From positions 1-6,596 of the forward strand of contig USSI01000079.1 of assembly GCA_900557315.1 (NCBI GenBank): 6,596 bases of DNA. The letters are read 5' to 3'. The notes under the pieces were generated by a model that was given only the letters and a program-made list of their open reading frames with translations, was not told the origin of the DNA and ran no database searches. Origin of the DNA: an uncultured Butyricicoccus sp. (GTDB taxonomy: Bacteria > Bacillota > Clostridia > Oscillospirales > Butyricicoccaceae). This document shows, piece after piece, positions 5,289 to 6,596 of the stretch. How positions within the stretch are numbered: the first letter of the stretch is position 1; every line of letters begins with the position of its first letter. Position numbers and translations under genes: made by a program.

Positions 5289-5528
5289 ATGACCAGAGGT
5301 ATCCGCGTAAAAAATACGGATGATATCCAGAAGATCAACAAGATTGTAACCAAGTACGGCTTCGACATCTGGATCCACGGCAAGAGCGGCATGGTAGACG
5401 CAAAGAGCCTGCTCGGTATGTTCCTGCTTTCGCTCAACGAGCCGCTGCAGATCGTACTCGAGGACGACGTGGATGCAACCGCGCTGTTCAAGGATCTGGC
5501 TGATTATCTGGAAATCGACGACGAGTAA
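5289..5528 (+). CDS. HPr-like protein without the phospho-accepting histidine
   Basis: This 79-residue protein has the HPr fold pattern but not the PTS active site. HPr proteins carry GIHARPA with His15; here the equivalent N-terminal stretch reads KNTDDIQKINKIV (residues 8-20) and no histidine is present. The regulatory site is kept: DAKSLLGMF (37-45) matches KSIMGVM of HPr, so Ser40 corresponds to Ser46, the target of HPr kinase. The only histidine, His30, lies in the strand before this site. The C-terminus is a short acidic helix (ATALFKDLADYLE). It therefore probably cannot pass phosphate to sugars but could act like Bacillus Crh as a phospho-serine co-regulator of CcpA. Such histidine-less HPr-like proteins are, from my knowledge, common in Clostridia and usually labelled as phosphocarriers. 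AGGAGG lies nine bases before the ATG. It has its own promoter and terminator. Confidence 0.82.
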   Translation: MTRGIRVKNTDDIQKINKIVTKYGFDIWIHGKSGMVDAKSLLGMFLLSLNEPLQIVLEDDVDATALFKDLADYLEIDDE

Positions 5529-5545
5529 TCGGATTTTCCATACAT

Positions 5546-5580
5546 AAAAAAGACCAGGAGCCATGCTCCTGGTCTTTTTT
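5546..5580. terminator. two-way terminator between HPr-like and GNAT genes
   Basis: A perfect 16-bp stem runs from 5546-5561 (six A then GACCAGGAGC) to 5565-5580 (GCTCCTGGTC then six T) with a three-base loop. The T- and A-tracts make it work on both strands. The GNAT stop codon overlaps its right edge, so the minus-strand transcript ends directly after the gene. Confidence 0.92.
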
Positions 5581-6328
5581 ATTGCCCGGCCAGCTCGTAT
5601 ACCGCATATTTCCCCGCAGGGACATAGCCAAGCGTTCGCGCCAGATGGGCGGAAATCGGGTTTGCCGCGTCCCATGAGGGGTGCAGCCCGCGCGACAGGC
5701 AGTCCAGCATCAGAACAGCGGCGCACGCCCGCGCAAGGCCGCGCCTGCGGTGCGCCGGATGGGTGTCGATCTCGATTTCCAGGCCGCCCGGCCAGTCCGC
5801 ATAGCTGGACGCGCCGCACACCAGCATACCGTTGTGCAGGGCAACGATGCCCGCGCCGTGCGCGGCGTAGTCCGCCCAGGCGGGGTACTGCGAGACCAGA
5901 TCGCGGCTCCAGCCCTCCTGCGCGGCCCGGCGGTATAGCTGCTCATCCATCCTGCACAGGGTATACCCCGCAGGCGCCGCGGCAAAGGCGCGCAGATGCT
6001 CCCGGTTAAAAGTATCCTGCTTGCGGAACGCATACCGCACCGACCGCCGTGCCTGGGGGTAAATCGCCTCGATCAGCGCATCCCAGCTCGGCGTACGCGG
6101 GATGAAAATAGTGTACGGCCGCGTTTTTTCCGGCTGCCACGCTGCGACCGCTGCATCCGGTGCGCCCGCGAAAAAGCAGAAATCCCCCACGCGCACCTGC
6201 GCCGACCGAAAATCTGCGTCCGCCACTGCATACCCCATGCGGCCGGACAGGAACGCATACAGCATCCCCTCCTCCCAGCCGTCCAGCAGGGGTGCAAGCG
6301 CCGCCGGTTCGGAAACCCGGCAGATCAC
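5579..6328 (-). CDS. GNAT-family N-acetyltransferase
   Basis: This 249-residue protein has a GNAT domain in its C-terminal half. The acetyl-CoA-binding motif A is THPAHRRRGLARA (189-201), with the R-R-x-G-L/A turn after a beta strand (GLEIEID, 182-188). WDAANPIS (219-226) and LARTLGY (229-235) are the later GNAT motif, in the form seen in the Firmicutes family Pfam calls GNAT acetyltransferase (PF12746). The N-terminal 120 residues have no recognisable motif, which is usual in that family; the substrate is unknown. The start is GTG at 6328, overlapping the stop of the upstream peptidase gene as GTGA, which suggests translational coupling; there is only a weak GGTG before it. No promoter is visible within the visible part of the upstream gene. 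Confidence 0.82.
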   Translation of the reverse strand: MICRVSEPAALAPLLDGWEEGMLYAFLSGRMGYAVADADFRSAQVRVGDFCFFAGAPDAAVAAWQPEKTRPYTIFIPRTPSWDALIEAIYPQARRSVRYAFRKQDTFNREHLRAFAAAPAGYTLCRMDEQLYRRAAQEGWSRDLVSQYPAWADYAAHGAGIVALHNGMLVCGASSYADWPGGLEIEIDTHPAHRRRGLARACAAVLMLDCLSRGLHPSWDAANPISAHLARTLGYVPAGKYAVYELAGQ

Positions 6329-6596
6329 AGGATCACCAGCTGCTTGGGCGCTTCGGTCAGGTTGATGCAGCCGTCCTCAATCACATACAGCATATCCTCG
6401 ATGCGCACGCCGAACCGGCCCGGCAGATAGATGCCCGGCTCCGCCGTCACGATCGCACCCGCGGGCAGCGGCGCTTCCCCGCGCGGCCCGGCGGTCGGCG
6501 CTTCGTGGATTTCCAGCCCCACGCCGTGGCCGAACCCGTGGCCGAACGCCTCGCCATAACCCGCGTCCGCAATGACCTTGCGCGCCGCGCCGTCCA
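6325..6596 (-). CDS. M24-family Xaa-Pro peptidase, C-terminal part
   Basis: The gene enters from beyond the right edge; only the last 89 residues are visible. They form the conserved end of the pita-bread metallopeptidase fold. GHGFGHGVGLEIHE holds two histidines seven residues apart (visible residues 23 and 30), matching metal-binding His354 and active-site His361 of E. coli PepP. AEPGIY (51-56) and GVRIED (62-67) carry the metal-binding glutamates. The enzyme would remove or split residues next to proline in peptides in the cytoplasm, with two divalent metal ions. All visible catalytic residues are intact. Aminopeptidase (PepP) versus dipeptidase (PepQ) cannot be decided without the N-terminal domain. 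It is followed by the GNAT gene with a four-base overlap. Confidence 0.88.
   Translation of the reverse strand, partial: DGAARKVIADAGYGEAFGHGFGHGVGLEIHEAPTAGPRGEAPLPAGAIVTAEPGIYLPGRFGVRIEDMLYVIEDGCINLTEAPKQLVIL

Overview
The window looks like a chromosomal piece of a fairly GC-rich member of the Clostridia. The grounds are strong AGGAGG-type ribosome sites, AT-rich sigma-A promoters set in GC-rich genes, a LacI-regulated inositol dehydrogenase close to Bacillus IolG, a sigma/DUF4179-type anti-sigma pair, and a histidine-less HPr-like protein of a kind I associate with Clostridia. A gut Oscillospiraceae/Butyricicoccaceae-like source is a guess from sequence style, not something shown here. I see no insertion sequence, phage gene, CRISPR array, tRNA or rRNA.

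Region 1 (1-2460, minus strand) is an inositol module. A LacI-family regulator (TTG start at 2402) ends at an intrinsic terminator. A 314-base control region follows, then iolG. That region carries three copies of the palindrome GAGACCGGTCTC (one with a mismatch). One copy lies exactly in the 17-base spacer of a good sigma-A promoter, one lies over a weak second promoter, and one lies just before the iolG ribosome site. The simplest reading is that the regulator represses iolG through these sites until an inositol-like ligand releases it.

Region 2 (2461-3133) is mostly non-coding. It holds a previously unlisted 44-codon methionine-rich ORF on the minus strand with its own promoter and a strong ribosome site. 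A pair of hairpins lies downstream of it. A divergent promoter region leads to the next operon.

Region 3 (3134-5108, plus strand) is a two-gene operon: a small sigma-70-family (ECF-like) factor and an overlapping single-pass membrane anti-sigma protein, closed by a strong terminator. Two similar GGT(A/C)AC elements 31 bases apart, each followed 17 bases later by CG, precede the sigma gene and could be autoregulatory promoters.

Region 4 (5205-5580, plus strand) is a monocistronic HPr-like gene. The protein keeps the regulatory serine site but lacks the phospho-accepting histidine, so it looks Crh-like in logic. It could link carbon status to catabolic operons, but nothing in the window connects it directly to iolG.

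Region 5 (5579-6596, minus strand) holds a GNAT acetyltransferase and the C-terminal part of an M24 (Xaa-Pro) peptidase. They overlap by four bases (GTGA) and converge on the HPr gene at a shared two-way terminator.
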